Positions 14,390 through 16,498 of a stretch of DNA of 16,498 bases are shown here, one piece after another (the first letter of the stretch is position 1; the number at the start of each line of letters is the position of its first letter). Source of the DNA: an uncultured Alphaproteobacteria bacterium (lineage in GTDB: Bacteria; Pseudomonadota; Alphaproteobacteria; RF32; CAG-239); the NCBI GenBank assembly GCA_910585375.1, contig CAJUCZ010000034.1:1-16498 (forward strand), read 5' to 3'. The position numbers and the translations under genes were made by a program. Under the pieces are notes generated by a model. That model was not told the origin of the DNA, did not search any database, and saw only the letters and a list, made by a program, of their open reading frames with translations.

Positions 14390-15179
14390 GCTTCTGCCGC
14401 CAAACCAGCCACAATACGGCCACACCGAGCGCAATCAGCGGCAGGGACAAAATCTGTCCCATTGTCAGGTGAAAAAAGAAAAAACCCATATGTGCGTCCG
14501 GCTCGCGGAACTGCTCCATCAAAATCCGGAAACAACCGTAAAGCAAAACAAACATTGCCGACACCGTGCCTTTATGTTCGCGAACCGGCTTATACCGCCA
14601 CAGCCAATTCAGCACAATAAACATGACAATGCCCTCCAAAAACGCCTCATACAATTGCGACGGATGCCGCGGCACCCCGCCGCCGTTCGGAAAACGCACC
14701 GCCCACGGAACATCTGTAATCCGTCCCCACAATTCATCATTAACAAAATTAGCCAGCCGGCCTAAAAAGATTCCGATCGGCGCATACAACACAACCAAAT
14801 CCGTCACCCCCAGAAAAGGATACCTCACCTTGCGGGCAAACAAATAAGCCGCAGCCGCCACACCTGCCGCCCCGCCGTGAAAAGACATTCCGCCCTTCCA
14901 TATCTCGAATATCTGCAAGGGATGATGCCAAAAGGAAGACGTCCCGTAAAATAATACATACCCCAAACGACCACCTATAATAATACCCAGCGTCATATAA
15001 AAAACCAAATCCTCCACATCATTTTTCGTCAGCGGCAGATTGTTTTTTTTAATATTCCGGTTAACCAGCAGCCAGGCAATCAGTATACCGGCCAGATAAG
15101 CCATTGAGTACCAGCGGATCGCCAAAGGCCCGATAGAAAAAATAACCGGCGAAATTGCGGGATATTCCAACCCTGTCAT
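14379..15179 (-). CDS. lgt: Prolipoprotein diacylglyceryl transferase Lgt
   Basis: Lgt moves diacylglycerol from phosphatidylglycerol to the lipobox cysteine of prelipoproteins in the inner membrane, the first step of lipoprotein maturation. The 266-residue protein has about seven membrane segments, GGRLGYVLFY (69-78), WKGGMSFHGG (94-103) with the conserved His 101, the Lgt signature GRLANFVNDELWGR (140-153) with the essential Arg 141, RHPSQLYEA (171-179) and EQFREPDAH (222-230). ATG 15179 has GAGAGGA about seven bases upstream; an in-frame TTG at 15185 is too close to that site. The gene ends inside the 3' end of the convergent GGDEF-like gene. Confidence 0.97.
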   Translation of the reverse strand: MTGLEYPAISPVIFSIGPLAIRWYSMAYLAGILIAWLLVNRNIKKNNLPLTKNDVEDLVFYMTLGIIIGGRLGYVLFYGTSSFWHHPLQIFEIWKGGMSFHGGAAGVAAAAYLFARKVRYPFLGVTDLVVLYAPIGIFLGRLANFVNDELWGRITDVPWAVRFPNGGGVPRHPSQLYEAFLEGIVMFIVLNWLWRYKPVREHKGTVSAMFVLLYGCFRILMEQFREPDAHMGFFFFHLTMGQILSLPLIALGVAVLWLVWRQKLKA

Positions 15180-15406
15180 AAACAAATCCTCTCAAAAATA
15201 AATTTGTTAATACTATATTAAAATAAAATAAAATATCCACACTAAAAAAAATTAAAAATTTTATACCGGTTCAGTGCCTTGATTTTCAACAAAACCACAT
15301 CTTAAAAAAATTTTTCCGACTCGATGGAAGTGGAAAACTCAACTACCGGGGTTGTAAGAAACGACTCGCAAAGGCAATATGAATTCATAAAAAAATTTTC
15401 GGAGTA

Positions 15407-15913
15407 ATGACAACAATGCAATTGGCGAAGAATCTGCCTCTGTCCTACAACCCTATTGATGTGGTCGAAAATATCTTTGCCGCTCAGTCTTTTGAGCTCG
15501 ACCGCCGCAACCTGAATGAAGTAGTCATTGAGGTTCAGGGCAAATGGAACAATATGCTTCTGTTTTTTGCCTGGGAAGCAAACATGCGCTGCCTTCACTT
15601 GTCCTGCCTGATGGACATTGAAAGCACCATCGAAGACCGCAGCAAAATTTTTGAGCTCCTTGCTCTGGCAAACGAAGAGTTATGGGTCGGCCATTTTTCA
15701 TATTGGGCCGAACAAAATATGCCGGTATTCAAACACTCTATTATTCTTGACGAAACTGAGGAAAGTTTTGAAGGCAAGATACAACAGATTATTGAAATCG
15801 CCGTTAAAGAATGCGAGCGCCTATATCCGGTTTTCAAAGTCGTACTGACCAAAGGCATGGATCCCAAACGCGCATTGTATCCGATGTTAATGGAAACCAT
15901 GGGCGAAGCCTGA
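15407..15913 (+). CDS. YbjN domain-containing protein
   Basis: The 168-residue cytoplasmic protein matches the alphaproteobacterial YbjN family by sequence pattern: NPIDVVENI near the start, then VEVQGKWNNMLLFFAWE, the LHLSCLMDI stretch, IFELLALANEELWVGHFSYW, PVFKHSIIL, and KECERLYPVFKVV near the end. The domain has a fold like type III secretion chaperones; its biochemical role is poorly defined, and it is often linked to stress or motility regulation. There is no signal peptide. Two ATGs compete: GGAG (15401-15404) lies only two bases before ATG 15407 but 11 bases before ATG 15416, so the second start (165 residues) is also plausible. A strong terminator follows. The 227-bp AT-rich gap upstream contains no clear promoter. 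Confidence 0.9.
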   Translation: MTTMQLAKNLPLSYNPIDVVENIFAAQSFELDRRNLNEVVIEVQGKWNNMLLFFAWEANMRCLHLSCLMDIESTIEDRSKIFELLALANEELWVGHFSYWAEQNMPVFKHSIILDETEESFEGKIQQIIEIAVKECERLYPVFKVVLTKGMDPKRALYPMLMETMGEA

Positions 15914-15920
15914 AAGTTAA

Positions 15921-15948
15921 AGCGGAGGAACAATCCTCCGCTTTTTTT
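15921..15948 (+). terminator. Intrinsic terminator after the YbjN-family gene
   Basis: AGCGGAGGA (15921-15929) and TCCTCCGCT (15934-15942) make a 9-bp GC-rich stem around ACAA, followed by a run of T (to 15948). It starts eight bases after the TGA. On the other strand it lies just past the stop codon of the convergent Cys-rich gene, so it may stop both. Confidence 0.92.
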
Positions 15949-16498
15949 AATACCAGTCACAAGACACTGATCCGTCACTGTTACAGCTTCCTGCCGAATA
16001 CCCGGTCGTATTCACCGTATAAGACGTCGGATCGCAAGCACTTGATGTATCCCATTTTTGACTGTAATCTTGATAACCGTTTTGTGAACAAATATGCTTT
16101 TTCTCACCGGTTGATGTATTTTTACAGTAAATTTCCTTCTTATAAGTAACAACATATTTTGTATTATAAGCACTTCCGCAATAACTCCGGTGGCCGCATA
16201 AATCACAAGCACGGCTGTTGCCTACGGGTTCAACCCATATCACCCACGGATTAGCCGGGGGCGGCGGAGCAGACTTGCAGGAAGTGCACTTACCGCAAGA
16301 GTTCGTGGAAGCACAGCCGTAAGAGCATGACTTAGAAGTAACGTTACAATCTGTATTATATCTGCATTCATAGCATCCGGAACCGCATTCGGTAGAAGAA
16401 ATCCGCGTTGATACATAATTACCTGAGCAGGAAACGCCGCCTTTTGTTCCGGAACGGCAAGTATCGGAACATGAATAGCAGCTGCCGCATTCGGAAGA
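15947..16498 (-). CDS. Third Cys-rich, probably secreted protein, 3' part (5' end outside window)
   Basis: The frame is open from the right edge of the window to TAA at 15947-15949, giving 183 residues with 22 cysteines. The start is outside, so export is inferred only from the composition. The first 85 residues seen are packed with CxxC-like pairs (SSECGSCYSCSDTC, ECGSGCYEC, SCGKCTSC). A proline linker (APPPPANP) leads into a less Cys-dense half with WVIWVEPVGNSRACDLCGHR, then Ser/Thr/Tyr-rich sequence ending SCDWY. A GTG inside this frame (16243) could look like a start, but it has no ribosome site and the frame continues upstream. It resembles the other two Cys-rich genes in composition and codon use, not by alignment. 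No function is assigned. Confidence 0.8.
   Translation of the reverse strand, partial: SSECGSCYSCSDTCRSGTKGGVSCSGNYVSTRISSTECGSGCYECRYNTDCNVTSKSCSYGCASTNSCGKCTSCKSAPPPPANPWVIWVEPVGNSRACDLCGHRSYCGSAYNTKYVVTYKKEIYCKNTSTGEKKHICSQNGYQDYSQKWDTSSACDPTSYTVNTTGYSAGSCNSDGSVSCDWY

Noticed and set aside
15180..15406. Possible promoter or RNA in the AT-rich gap before the YbjN-family gene (for example TTGATT at 15279)
   Set aside because: The matching -10 (TTAAAA) is poor and AT-rich sequence gives many chance matches; no RNA structure stands out.
1..16498. tRNA, rRNA, integrase, transposase or phage genes
   Set aside because: None recognised on either strand by reading the sequence, though short tRNAs cannot be excluded without a covariance-model search.

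Overview
This window looks like a piece of chromosome from a Gram-negative alphaproteobacterium with moderate to low GC. The evidence is a cell-division and cell-wall (dcw) cluster ending in ftsQ-ftsA-ftsZ, an LPS sugar gene (kdsB), lgt, a YbjN-family gene of alphaproteobacterial type, and palindromic repeats of the 'cattctcgggcttgtcccgagaatcc' kind that are common in Alphaproteobacteria. The abundance of Cys-rich exported proteins would fit an uncultured host- or gut-associated lineage. That placement is inference; no rRNA or tRNA gene was recognised to confirm it.

Layout. (1) 1-710, + strand: the 3' part of a gene for a Cys-rich, probably secreted protein. (2) 801-9010, - strand: a tight dcw operon read mraY-ftsW-murG-murB-ftsQ-ftsA-ftsZ. 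Together these make lipid I and lipid II, polymerise septal glycan and build the Z-ring. murD, murC and ddl, which usually sit among these genes, are absent, and mraY rather than murF comes first. (3) 9011-9853: a gene-free stretch of about 840 bp. It holds a roughly 350-bp polypyrimidine tract (87% C/T over the 300 bases 9121-9420), a good sigma70-type promoter facing right, and a cluster of hairpins including three alphaproteobacterial palindromic repeats. (4) 9854-11038, +: a complete gene for a 394-residue secreted protein with 45 cysteines. It shares a 217-bp perfectly identical block with the left-edge gene. (5) 11231-12004, -: kdsB, whose stop codon lies inside a strong hairpin terminator. 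(6) 12086-14389, +: queA (queuosine tRNA modification) followed by a membrane protein with a degenerate GGDEF domain. (7) 14379-15179, -: lgt, overlapping the previous gene tail to tail. (8) 15407-15913, +: YbjN-family gene ending in a clear terminator. (9) 15947-16498, -: the 3' part of a third Cys-rich protein gene.

The housekeeping genes look intact and ordinary. The unusual content is the set of three Cys-rich exported proteins scattered among essential genes. Two of them share a nucleotide-identical cassette with unrelated flanks, which suggests recent cassette transfer or gene conversion in a secreted, disulfide-rich protein family. I cannot assign that family a function from sequence alone. 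The polypyrimidine tract and the hairpin-rich leader in front of one of these genes are the other features that ordinary annotation does not explain.
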